From a virus, in the IMG/VR virus record IMGVR_UViG_3300009428_000004, positions 27,018 to 91,017 of that record: a stretch of 64,000 bases of DNA; one strand, 5' to 3'. The position numbers and the translations under genes are program-made. The notes beneath the pieces are model-generated. The model was not told the origin of the DNA. It did not search any database and worked only from the letters and a program-made list of their open reading frames with translations. Below, piece after piece: positions 28,402 to 36,167 of this stretch. Position 1 is the stretch's first letter; each line of letters starts with the position of its first letter.

Positions 28402-29292
28402 TTATCCTAAAAGTTTTTGAAGTGTAGCAGGACCAGCGACACCATCTGGAGTCAGTCCACTTTTTGTTTGATACTCTTTGATAGCTCTTTTGGTACCTGG
28501 ACCAAATATTCCATCTGCTGTCAAGCCTAGTTTTGCTTGAACTGCTTTGACTGTATCGTTATTATCACCTATTGATATTGTCACATATTCAACAGATCCC
28601 GTTTTCTTAGATGATTTCTTAAGTACAGGCTTCTTACCAGTTAGTAATTCCATTGCACTCTCATAGCGACTAGTGCGATCAGCAAGACCGATATCACCAC
28701 CGTTAATCTTTTTAGTCATCTTAACTATATCGCATTGGTCTGCGATAGCGTTTAACTTAGATGTTTTCCAAAACCAGCAAGCCGACTCGATAGCGCCCTT
28801 TTCAGTGGCTACGTATGCGGCTGCCTTCTCAGCAGTCATCTTAACTGTTTTACCAAACTTGGTATAATTCTCACGACCAGTAAGTTGCTTTAGTCCACGA
28901 CCTCTGAACAACCAACCGTCACCAGATTTTGTGTTGCCCATTTTATACTTACGGAACTCGTCCATGTATACGTAGTTAGCGATCTTCTCTGGGTTACGTG
29001 CGTACTCTTTTGCATTACGCTTAGTTCCACCAGTACCAAAATACCGACCAAACACTCGCTTGAGTGCATCTTCGCTATAGTTTAAATTCTCTTCTAACGA
29101 TCTAAAATTATTAGACTCATGGGCACACTGTGCTATGAATCCTGCTATTCTTTCAGGCGTGTTAATTTCATACTTGGGAAATATTTCCACAATAGCATCA
29201 TACCACATGTCTACCTTATCATTACCAGGTATCATCTGGGCTAGCATTTCTTTCGTGAGTGCGCTATCACTCTTGTTCTTTTTCCAAAACAT
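28402..29292 (-). CDS. endolysin: GH19 muramidase/chitinase domain plus peptidoglycan-binding domain
   Basis: Residues of about 25-215 are a glycoside hydrolase family 19-like domain with catalytic-type Glu59 (A-H-E-S) and Glu68 (S-L-E-E-N-L), G-R-G-x2-Q-L-T-G and N-G-G-D-I-G-L-A-D-R. Residues 232-296 are a PG_binding_1 repeat (V-K-A-V-Q-A-K-L-G, A-D-G-I-F-G-P-G-T). It degrades peptidoglycan. There is no signal peptide, so it needs a holin. It sits between two genes with capsid-targeting-like N-termini, away from the spanin-like pair. Confidence 0.9.
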   Translation of the reverse strand: MFWKKNKSDSALTKEMLAQMIPGNDKVDMWYDAIVEIFPKYEINTPERIAGFIAQCAHESNNFRSLEENLNYSEDALKRVFGRYFGTGGTKRNAKEYARNPEKIANYVYMDEFRKYKMGNTKSGDGWLFRGRGLKQLTGRENYTKFGKTVKMTAEKAAAYVATEKGAIESACWFWKTSKLNAIADQCDIVKMTKKINGGDIGLADRTSRYESAMELLTGKKPVLKKSSKKTGSVEYVTISIGDNNDTVKAVQAKLGLTADGIFGPGTKRAIKEYQTKSGLTPDGVAGPATLQKLLG

Positions 29293-29723
29293 TATTCGTT
29301 TATCCCTTTTGTAAAAGTTTTACTGAAGCTGTAGACGTGCTTCAACAGTTCCTTCACCTTAACATTTGACTGCATAACATCTATACTGCCACCAACATTC
29401 TTAGCCGCTAACCATCTATGGTGTCCATCAATTATATAGTTGTCTGAACTAACAATGAGAGGCTTAGCCTTACCCAAAGTTTTAATGTTAGATATCTTAT
29501 CGACAATTTTGTCTACATTGAAATCACTTTGCGTGGCTTTTAATTTTGTAGCCTTAACGCTCTTCTTCTGAACTCGCACGCCATTCTTCTTAAGATGCAC
29601 TATCAACTCATCATAGTCCTTAGACCTGACTTGCGGCATCTTATCTCTCTTTATTCCGAGAGTGTCTTTAGCATCAGGTCTTTCGACCTTCAACTCAGCG
29701 ATATATGTTCTAAACTTCTTCAT
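29292..29723 (-). CDS. ParB-like nuclease-domain protein with capsid-targeting-like N-terminus
   Basis: The start M-K-K-F-R-T-Y-I-A-E-L matches the T4 capsid-targeting pattern with I-A-E as cleavage site. Residues of about 75-115 form a ParB-like core: K-P-L-I-V-S-S-D-N-Y-I-I-D-G-H-H-R-W-L-A. ParB-like domains bind CTP, and some cleave nucleic acids; the activity here is unknown. ATGA overlap with the 1006-aa gene. Confidence 0.8.
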   Translation of the reverse strand: MKKFRTYIAELKVERPDAKDTLGIKRDKMPQVRSKDYDELIVHLKKNGVRVQKKSVKATKLKATQSDFNVDKIVDKISNIKTLGKAKPLIVSSDNYIIDGHHRWLAAKNVGGSIDVMQSNVKVKELLKHVYSFSKTFTKGINE

Positions 29724-32700
29724 ACTTTAATTACTTTATCTGATGTGCCAAAGTTTTTCTTACGCATGATAGTCTTGTTAACTACTTCATACTCGTCTTT
29801 ATCTTTATTATAGTTGATTACGATAGGCAGATTCAAGTCAGCTTGCATGTCTTTTAATACAGCTTCACTATCTGGATTCTGTCTGATCTCTACTGCTTTT
29901 CTCTTAGCAATTTTCTTAAACACTTTTTGCAACTCTGCCACAGTGATTGCCGGCTTGTTACGTGAATCGTTCATACGATCTGCAAAGTGTCTAGTGAATT
30001 CGATATCGATTTTGAATTTAGCAAGTAGTCGATCACCAAACTTCTCTAGGTCTTGCAACTGCTTCTGCGTAACGTCTTCACTGAACATCTCATCAAATGA
30101 TTCGTTAATACTTTGTCCAGGAGTATCTTTCTTGTAACGCTTAGTAACTTTATCAGTACCTTTGTCTCCAGCTCCACCCTCTTCGGTTACCATCTTCGCT
30201 AATAGCTTAGAGTCAACGTTTTTGTAGCTTCTAGCGATCTGTGCGGCGTAGTAACCTACGTCATGTCGCATACTGCCTTTTGGTCCAGTAGTCTCTTTTT
30301 TCTTTCTAGAGATTAAATCTTTTAGTGTTTTAAGTGCGTGTTGGTATTGTGTTTTATATAGCTTTAGACCTAACTTATCTTTGATCATCTCGGTTGGACT
30401 TTTCTCCATAAATAGATTTTCAAAGGATTCATCTACACTTTCTTTCGGTACACAATTAGGAACTAGCTTGCCGTTTTTCTTCTTCATGCCTTTTTGCTCA
30501 TGAGAGTCCCAACAAGGGTCGTCTTCTTTAATTGATTTGCCTTCGCTGTCGTATCCTGGCTTGCCAGCTTTCTCTTTCTTAGAGATAGCAATTGCGGCTC
30601 TTTGTGCAGGAGATACTGCGCCTTCTTCTAGATCAACTTCTTCTTTACGTACTTTAGCGGCAAGGTCTGCGTCAGCTTTACCCCATGTACCAGATGATTT
30701 AGTAATGAAAGAGTTAACACGTGCAAAGCCCCATTGTTGAGGAGTAGTACCAGGTCTGTGACCAGTTCTCCATGCGGCAATACCTCTGTCATAAACTTTC
30801 TTTAGAACACTCAATGGCATTCCAGACTTCTCTGCTTTCTTTTTTAAACCTTCATTACCCTTCTCTTCGTCTAGTAATACTTGATTAAAGATGTCATTAG
30901 AGGTCTCTTCGATGAAAGATATCAGATCAGCATCACAATCGAACTCTTCATTTCTGGTCTCGGGTCTGTTTATTGAACGAACTTTCTTACGTAATTCACG
31001 TGTCAGTAAACCGTCCATCTCACGCTCATGCTCTCGACTCAGATTATTTCGTTCATCTTTGTGGTGCTTCTTTAGAGTCTTTTCTGCATCAGTATTGATA
31101 GCTATCTCTTCTAATTCTTGAGCTTCTGGAGTCTTTTTCTTGAATGCACGAAATCTAGCGTCTAATTTTATTTTACCGTCTTTCTTAAACATCTGATGAA
31201 ATCTTTGCACTTTAGGAGATTCGAACTCTTCATCGAACTGTTGATTTACTACAAACTCTTCAAAAGTCTCGTTTACTTTACCGTATGTCTCGCACGGAGT
31301 TTTACCACATCCACAGTTTTTTTGCTCTTCAACAGGCTTCTCATGAGTGTATCCCATTTTCTTCATACGAAGATGATCTTCTTCTTTATCAGCTTTGTAA
31401 CTTTTTCCAGTCTTTGGGTCATACATCATATGAGGCTCGAACGCTTCACCATACATTTGATCATATTTTTTAGTGTGCTTCGATGTCTTAGTTTTAGCCT
31501 GTGCATCGCCAGGAGCTGGCTCATATGCGGCAGGATTATCGTCATTCATTTCAGCGCCCTTCTTGAAATGTGCGTCACGTTTTACTTTAGTTGACTTAGC
31601 AAGACCTTTGTGATACACTGCAGGCTGTGTGCCTTTACGATCAGCAATATCTTTATCTTGACCAACACTTGGAGCTTCAAATAGTCTTTCGAATTGCTCG
31701 TTAAACTCCTCATTCTTGCTCTTGCTGTTTAATCTAGCTAGGTCTGCTTTACGCACACTAGGAAGGATCTTCTTAGCAATCTTATCGATAGCTGCCTTCT
31801 TCTTAGAAACTCTCTTGTCAATCATCATCTTTTCTGAGGGAGAAAGTGATGCATACTTTTCGCCTTTCTTACCAGCGATCTTCTTACGAATAATCTTGAT
31901 AGCGGCCTTTCTCGCACGAGACTTCAGCATAGTCATAGTTGCGGCTTTTTTAGACAGACGCTTACGTGCGGCGGCAATCTTGTTTTTATACTTACGCATT
32001 ACAATGCCACGATTACGGCGTTGCTGTACTGTTAGAACTGCTTCGTCTAGTTCCATCTCTTCAGCGATCTTTAATCCACCACGAACCAAATCGTAGATGT
32101 CTTCTGCATCTCTCTGTAATTTCTTAGGTAGTCCAGTTGTGAACTTCTTCATGTCGCCTTGAGATGCCAATAATCTCATTTTAGATGCAGACATGCCCGA
32201 AACGTCATCGGCATCTGGATCACGATCACCAGCAGATACAACTTCAATGTTATCAAACTTGTAGTCTTTACCGTTATATTTATTGAGTAGTTCGTCAAAT
32301 TGCTTGATTCTGTCTGAACCTACAACCAAGATGACTTTAGAGTACTTTGACTGTAGCTCTTGCATGATTTGGATAATAGTCTTGGATTTAGACTTCTCGA
32401 TCACATTGTTGCCGAATGCTTTCTTGGCAAGCATGATCTTATCGTCATACGCCAAAGGATTCTTTTTAGCATCCTGTGTATGAGATATGTAAACTTTTGG
32501 GACTGCGGAAGCTTTACGTGCAACAGCTTTAATCTTGTTGACTAGCTTCTCATGTCCAACAGTGATGGGATTCATTCTGCCCCATCCAAGAACTACAGTC
32601 TTATCGACCGCTTCGTCTAGAGTGGGATTGATATCAATAGTGTTCTTTACTAAAACTTCGTTTTCTTTATCTAACTTAGCTTTAGCCTTTTTCTTGACAA

Positions 32701-32740
32701 CCTTCTTCTCAACAGGTTTAGTGTCTTCTATATCGTCCAT
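29720..32740 (-). CDS. 1006-residue multidomain late polyprotein with nucleotidyltransferase domain
   Basis: Residues 48-230 form a NadM/cytidylyltransferase-like HIGH-type domain: V-L-G-W-G-R-M-N-P-I-T-V-G-H and a later S-G-M-S-A-S-K-M-R. A Lys/Arg-rich segment follows (239-340). Short motifs resembling the capsid-targeting peptide recur at about 343-355 (N-E-E-F-N-E-Q-F), 490-507 (N-E-T-F-E-E-F), 770-779 (D-E-S-F-E-N-L-F-M-E) and 879-888 (N-E-S-F-D-E-M-F-S-E). Between them lie a Cys cluster (C-G-C-G-K-T-P-C), a DUF5824-like module (about 635-700) and a C-terminal module (889-1006, toxin/RelE-like fold possible). I read it as a prohead-protease-processed internal protein. Confidence 0.75.
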   Translation of the reverse strand: MDDIEDTKPVEKKVVKKKAKAKLDKENEVLVKNTIDINPTLDEAVDKTVVLGWGRMNPITVGHEKLVNKIKAVARKASAVPKVYISHTQDAKKNPLAYDDKIMLAKKAFGNNVIEKSKSKTIIQIMQELQSKYSKVILVVGSDRIKQFDELLNKYNGKDYKFDNIEVVSAGDRDPDADDVSGMSASKMRLLASQGDMKKFTTGLPKKLQRDAEDIYDLVRGGLKIAEEMELDEAVLTVQQRRNRGIVMRKYKNKIAAARKRLSKKAATMTMLKSRARKAAIKIIRKKIAGKKGEKYASLSPSEKMMIDKRVSKKKAAIDKIAKKILPSVRKADLARLNSKSKNEEFNEQFERLFEAPSVGQDKDIADRKGTQPAVYHKGLAKSTKVKRDAHFKKGAEMNDDNPAAYEPAPGDAQAKTKTSKHTKKYDQMYGEAFEPHMMYDPKTGKSYKADKEEDHLRMKKMGYTHEKPVEEQKNCGCGKTPCETYGKVNETFEEFVVNQQFDEEFESPKVQRFHQMFKKDGKIKLDARFRAFKKKTPEAQELEEIAINTDAEKTLKKHHKDERNNLSREHEREMDGLLTRELRKKVRSINRPETRNEEFDCDADLISFIEETSNDIFNQVLLDEEKGNEGLKKKAEKSGMPLSVLKKVYDRGIAAWRTGHRPGTTPQQWGFARVNSFITKSSGTWGKADADLAAKVRKEEVDLEEGAVSPAQRAAIAISKKEKAGKPGYDSEGKSIKEDDPCWDSHEQKGMKKKNGKLVPNCVPKESVDESFENLFMEKSPTEMIKDKLGLKLYKTQYQHALKTLKDLISRKKKETTGPKGSMRHDVGYYAAQIARSYKNVDSKLLAKMVTEEGGAGDKGTDKVTKRYKKDTPGQSINESFDEMFSEDVTQKQLQDLEKFGDRLLAKFKIDIEFTRHFADRMNDSRNKPAITVAELQKVFKKIAKRKAVEIRQNPDSEAVLKDMQADLNLPIVINYNKDKDEYEVVNKTIMRKKNFGTSDKVIKV

Positions 32741-32825
32741 TTTTATCCTCTTATCGTAGGTTTACCGTAGTCTAACTACAAATGATATTGTAATAGTCCA
32801 CTAACAAGTGCTAGTGAACTATCTT

Positions 32826-32833
32826 TATTTATA
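32826..32833 (-). promoter_or_regulatory. late promoter TATAAATA for the 1006-aa gene
   Basis: Exact late consensus on the minus strand. An 8-bp hairpin with one G-U (within 32797-32820) follows in the leader. Confidence 0.75.
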
Positions 32834-32844
32834 ATATATGGTTG

Positions 32845-33348
32845 CTATGAATCTGTAGTTGTCGGTGACATATGCTGATTATAAACATCTCTCAACGTTC
32901 TAGCATCTTCTTCTGCGGCATCAGCGTGAGCCTTAGCTTCTTCTAATGCGATATTGGCTGCCAATAGTCTAGCCTCAGCCATTCTAACATCTTCTTCCAT
33001 ACGTTGCAACATACGTGCCATATCTTTGGCTTCTTGAATCTTTGCCGCTTCAACGACAGGATCAACCATAGGCTGTATCTCAGCAAAAACTTCAGATAGA
33101 AGTGGATCGTCCTGAGGCTCTGGTATATCAATCAACTCTTCTGAGAATTCTGGGTGTAATGGATGCTCTGACACCTCAAACTCATAAGCGACATCTTCAG
33201 CTTCCATGTCTTCTTCAATCTTCTTGAGAGTGATAAATTCTTGAAGTTGGGCAATTAGATGAGACTTAACAAGTCTTCTATCCAATTCAATACCAATCGT
33301 TCTTCCATATGATTCTAGATCAGACTTGCTCATTGATTCGAATTCCAT
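32845..33348 (-). CDS. late protein with SAP/LEM-like N-terminus and coiled coil
   Basis: Residues 6-40 (S-K-S-D-L-E-S-Y-G-R-T-I-G-I-E-L-D, K-S-H-L-I-A-Q-L) have the look of a helix-extended-loop-helix or SAP-like module as found in T4-like proteins. The middle is acidic and Pro-rich, and residues 95-160 are a predicted Ala/Glu coiled coil. Probably structural or scaffold-associated. GGAG precedes the ATG. Confidence 0.7.
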   Translation of the reverse strand: MEFESMSKSDLESYGRTIGIELDRRLVKSHLIAQLQEFITLKKIEEDMEAEDVAYEFEVSEHPLHPEFSEELIDIPEPQDDPLLSEVFAEIQPMVDPVVEAAKIQEAKDMARMLQRMEEDVRMAEARLLAANIALEEAKAHADAAEEDARTLRDVYNQHMSPTTTDS

Positions 33349-33351
33349 ATT

Positions 33352-33513
33352 CTACTTCTCCGACTTCATGAATGTCCAGATACCGTATGCTAATCCAGCC
33401 CAGGCTGCGATCTTCACGATACCACCAAATAGAATGATTGCTATGCAACCAGCTACAATAACACCAGCGTCTAAGCTAGTTCTTTCTAAAAATCTTTCTT
33501 TTAACCAATTCAT
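33352..33513 (-). CDS. small membrane protein, 53 aa
   Basis: The protein starts M-N-W-L-K-E-R-F-L-E-R-T-S-L-D and has two hydrophobic stretches in residues 16-48. ATG 33513 has AAAGGAGA at good spacing; the longer frame from 33534 does not. I recall this protein as conserved in marine T4-like phages. It follows a late box and hairpin. Confidence 0.75.
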   Translation of the reverse strand: MNWLKERFLERTSLDAGVIVAGCIAIILFGGIVKIAAWAGLAYGIWTFMKSEK

Positions 33514-33533
33514 AATTATCTCCTTTAAATGCA

Positions 33534-33556
33534 AAAGCAGGCATTAAGCCCGCTTT
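33534..33556 (-). terminator. 9-bp G-C hairpin in the leader of the 53-aa gene
   Basis: Stem 33534-33542 with 33548-33556 (one G-U) and a 5-base loop; a short U run follows on the minus strand. It could stop transcripts from the DUF1127-like genes or attenuate the late transcript. Confidence 0.6.
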
Positions 33557-33575
33557 ATTAGTTGACTCGTACTAT

Positions 33576-33604
33576 TATTTATAATAGCACGAATATGATG
33601 TCAA
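33576..33604 (-). promoter_or_regulatory. overlapping early and late promoter elements
   Basis: A perfect -35 TTGACA (33604-33599) stands 15 bp upstream of TATAAA, which is itself part of an exact late box TATAAATA (33583-33576). Confidence 0.65.
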
Positions 33605-33613
33605 GTGAATTTA

Positions 33614-33778
33614 TTAGTCCTGCATCATAACTCGCTTGGCTTCTTCATGCATTCCCATCTGACTGAGTTGGGCTGCGGCTCTCGCACGACCAACACGCTC
33701 CGTAGACTTGATCCACGCTCTACCAAAAAATCGTAGAGACGCACAGACTGAACAATAAGTGGCTGTTAAAGTACTCAT
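33614..33778 (-). CDS. small DUF1127-like protein, 54 aa
   Basis: The frame includes F-F-G-R-A-W-I-K-S-T-E-R-V-G-R-A-R-A-A-A-Q-L and M-G-M-H-E-E-A, the Arg-rich short-helix layout of YjiS/DUF1127-type proteins. It follows another DUF1127-like gene with an ATGA overlap, so the pair may be duplicates. DUF1127 proteins in bacteria bind RNA or regulators; the phage role is unknown. Confidence 0.6.
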   Translation of the reverse strand: MSTLTATYCSVCASLRFFGRAWIKSTERVGRARAAAQLSQMGMHEEAKRVMMQD

Positions 33779-34017
33779 ATGTCCAATATTCCTTCTGGCA
33801 TTTTATCGTATAAAGGAACTTTTTTACCATTCATGCGTTCTATGATATCATCATAATGCTTATTAGCTATGTAATGTATATCACCTCTGCAAAGTCCAAT
33901 GTCATTCAAGTCTTTATCTGAAAGTCTTGACAATTCTTTTACAGTATCTCTGGCTGCCCAGTGTGCGTTAAATCTAACTCTAATGCCTTTAGCAACTCTA
34001 ATGAATTTTTCAATCAC
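33775..34017 (-). CDS. DUF1127-like protein, 80 aa (GTG start)
   Basis: The core T-V-K-E-L-S-R-L-S-D-K-D-L-N-D-I-G-L-C-R-G-D-I is the DUF1127 signature. I start at GTG 34017: AGGAG lies seven bases upstream of it, while the ATG at 34032 is itself upstream of that site. The late-like box at 34063-34070 precedes it. Small bacterial relatives modulate RNA and phosphate or sugar responses. Confidence 0.8.
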   Translation of the reverse strand: MIEKFIRVAKGIRVRFNAHWAARDTVKELSRLSDKDLNDIGLCRGDIHYIANKHYDDIIERMNGKKVPLYDKMPEGILDI

Positions 34018-34062
34018 AACATTTCTCCTCATATTTGTGCTGTAGCCCTTTGACTACACTAT

Positions 34063-34070
34063 TATTTATG
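34063..34070 (-). promoter_or_regulatory. late-promoter-like box CATAAATA
   Basis: One mismatch to the late consensus, 46 bases upstream of the DUF1127-like GTG. Confidence 0.55.
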
Positions 34071-34129
34071 AGAGAAATGTGTATTTTAGCTTTGCAAGTA
34101 TAGTATACTCGCCATGCACGTGGTGAATT

Positions 34130-35362
34130 CTACTTCTGCCAGCCTTTGATGTACTCTGAATTGAAGTTGGCGTTACTGAACTGCAATCTATCTACCAGCT
34201 TTACTGCGTTCTTGCCCATACGATCAATAGCAACGAAGCCTTCTTGCTCAGTCACTTTGTATCCGTCTGCCGTTTTCAAGAATGTGCCAACGTTCTTAGC
34301 TCTATCAAGTTTACGTATGATAGTCAACTTAGCCTCAACAATCAAATTGTATAGCTCGAATAGCGCAACGATTTGGCTCTTATCAGTATTGGAAAAGTAT
34401 GATAGTATCTCTGTACGTTTAGCGGTCTTCTTTTCTTTACCCTTTTCAGACTTAAGCTTATCAATCTCTTTCTGGTAGTATGCATAGATGAAGTCCATAA
34501 GCTCACTGACAAATGATGCAGGATCTTTGATCTTTTCACCAGCTCGTACTTTCACATTAACAAACGTCTTAACTCTAGTGAGAAGTTCTTCGTTCTCTGT
34601 GATTCCGTCGAAGGTAGACTTTTTAATAGTGTTGAATTTCTTGCCAGCTTGAGATAGAAGTTTTGTTACTGCATCAGTTTCTTTCTGTGTCATAGTGGCA
34701 TCACCACTCATGTCTTTGTAGATAGCGTCTACCGACCAGACGCCTGTCGATTTTTTGAGATTGCTTGCGATCTCTTTTCCAAAACTTGCTGACATTGATT
34801 CAAAAGATTTACCTCTGTATTCAGTGTGCCAAACCACACCGATCTCGGATCTGAGGATTTGTGAAGCAAGCTTGCTTTTCGCTGGTATCGCATAAACAAT
34901 GGTATTAGGATGGAAAGTAATATACGATTCTCCATCAACACTAACCTTTTTGATATCCTTTTTCGCATATAAGAAATCACCCTGTATCACCCCCTTAATA
35001 TTCAATGCTGGCAAGTTCTTTAACGCCAACTTCATTTTTATATTCAAATCACCCTTTGCGATATCATCATCGATATCTTTATTAGTCTTGTATACTTTAG
35101 GATTCTTATTAAAGATACCCTTCTTAGCAACAAAGAACTTGCCATCAGTCGGATCAATACCAGCAAATACTGCTGGTGCTCCATCCCACTTTACAGTCAC
35201 ATTGACCTTAGCTTTAGATTTACCAGCCAACATATCTCGCAATGCTCTTAGGTAGTTGATAGACTCCCTAGCACCATCGACACCTGCGTTCAGCAGATTA
35301 TCTTCGAGGTGTTCCATATGAGTATTCTTGTCTTCAGTCAAAAATGACGATAAGCGTATCAT
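34130..35362 (-). CDS. KxDG nucleotidyltransferase-like protein with capsid-targeting-like N-terminus (DUF6267-like)
   Basis: The N-terminus M-I-R-L-S-S-F-L-T-E-D fits the capsid-targeting pattern (L-T-E site). The motif V-T-V-K-W-D-G-A-P-A-V-F has the spacing of ligase motif I, with the Lys at residue 58 as candidate AMP/GMP acceptor. V-I-Q-G-D-F-L-Y fits motif III, F-H-P-N-T-I-V-Y motif IIIa and G-V-V-W-H-T-E-Y could contain motif IV. I recall the family in marine phages as DUF6267. ATG 35362 has GGAG six bases upstream; the earlier start at 35374 is TTG without a site. Ligase or capping activity is inferred. Confidence 0.75.
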   Translation of the reverse strand: MIRLSSFLTEDKNTHMEHLEDNLLNAGVDGARESINYLRALRDMLAGKSKAKVNVTVKWDGAPAVFAGIDPTDGKFFVAKKGIFNKNPKVYKTNKDIDDDIAKGDLNIKMKLALKNLPALNIKGVIQGDFLYAKKDIKKVSVDGESYITFHPNTIVYAIPAKSKLASQILRSEIGVVWHTEYRGKSFESMSASFGKEIASNLKKSTGVWSVDAIYKDMSGDATMTQKETDAVTKLLSQAGKKFNTIKKSTFDGITENEELLTRVKTFVNVKVRAGEKIKDPASFVSELMDFIYAYYQKEIDKLKSEKGKEKKTAKRTEILSYFSNTDKSQIVALFELYNLIVEAKLTIIRKLDRAKNVGTFLKTADGYKVTEQEGFVAIDRMGKNAVKLVDRLQFSNANFNSEYIKGWQK

Positions 35363-35363
35363 G

Positions 35364-36167
35364 TTATACTCCAAATAACTTTTTTATGTCTTCGGGATTA
35401 TCAAGGCTATACTTAGATTTGATATTTGTTTTTAATCTACCTTGACATCTATATCCAGCACCGACAACACGATAATCTTCGCCTTCAACTTTTCTCGCTT
35501 TACTTCCAGATGGTCCAAGTCTGAACTCGATATTCACAGAGCCTTTATACTCAGGCACATCTAGCTTCAATGGATTACTGCCTAGATAAAACAGTCCTGC
35601 TTTACCAATCTGAATGTAGTACACATTCTTTCTATTGTATGCTTTTGCGATAGTTCTTGCTGAATCAAAAGACTGAATGGTATTCATCTTCGCAAGATAT
35701 CCAGCTTTCTGTGCCGCTGACCATGCTTCTTTTGTTACTGATCCAAATGGAATAGTATACGGAATCTTTTTATGTAATGCTAGTGGCTCTTGCTTACGAA
35801 CGAAGTTGACCCAATCCTTTAGTGCCTTGTCTTGCTTCTTAGCCGCTTCTATAAAGAAGGGAATAGCGTCTTCGTCTACCGCATCGGGCTTGACTAGCGT
35901 GTGTGTCTTGTTTAACGTATCAATGCGAATAGAAGTACCACCCATTTGAGCGTTCTTATCCAGCTTGATTTCGATATTGAATTCTTTACCGTTATATAAT
36001 GCTTCAATATCACCTGCGCCTTGGTTACTGTATCCTGCGCCTGGCTTACTTCCAACATTTAGTCCTTCAATGCCCGCAGACTTCATCGCATCGAAAACTT
36101 TCTTCTCGTATGCTAGTCCCTTAGCGCCAACGCTTTCGGTAATAAAACTTTTAAATCTGACAGTCAT
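35364..36167 (-). CDS. PD-(D/E)XK nuclease-like protein with capsid-targeting-like N-terminus
   Basis: The N-terminus M-T-V-R-F-K-S-F-I-T-E-S has the same pattern (I-T-E site). Y-E-K-K-V-F-D-A, G-A-G-D-I-E-A-L-Y and F-N-I-E-I-K-L give a helix Glu, the catalytic-type Asp and E-x-K of a restriction-endonuclease fold. The C-terminal half is basic and Tyr-rich. It is coupled by ATGA to the next upstream gene. Nuclease activity on host or incoming DNA is inferred. Confidence 0.7.
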   Translation of the reverse strand: MTVRFKSFITESVGAKGLAYEKKVFDAMKSAGIEGLNVGSKPGAGYSNQGAGDIEALYNGKEFNIEIKLDKNAQMGGTSIRIDTLNKTHTLVKPDAVDEDAIPFFIEAAKKQDKALKDWVNFVRKQEPLALHKKIPYTIPFGSVTKEAWSAAQKAGYLAKMNTIQSFDSARTIAKAYNRKNVYYIQIGKAGLFYLGSNPLKLDVPEYKGSVNIEFRLGPSGSKARKVEGEDYRVVGAGYRCQGRLKTNIKSKYSLDNPEDIKKLFGV

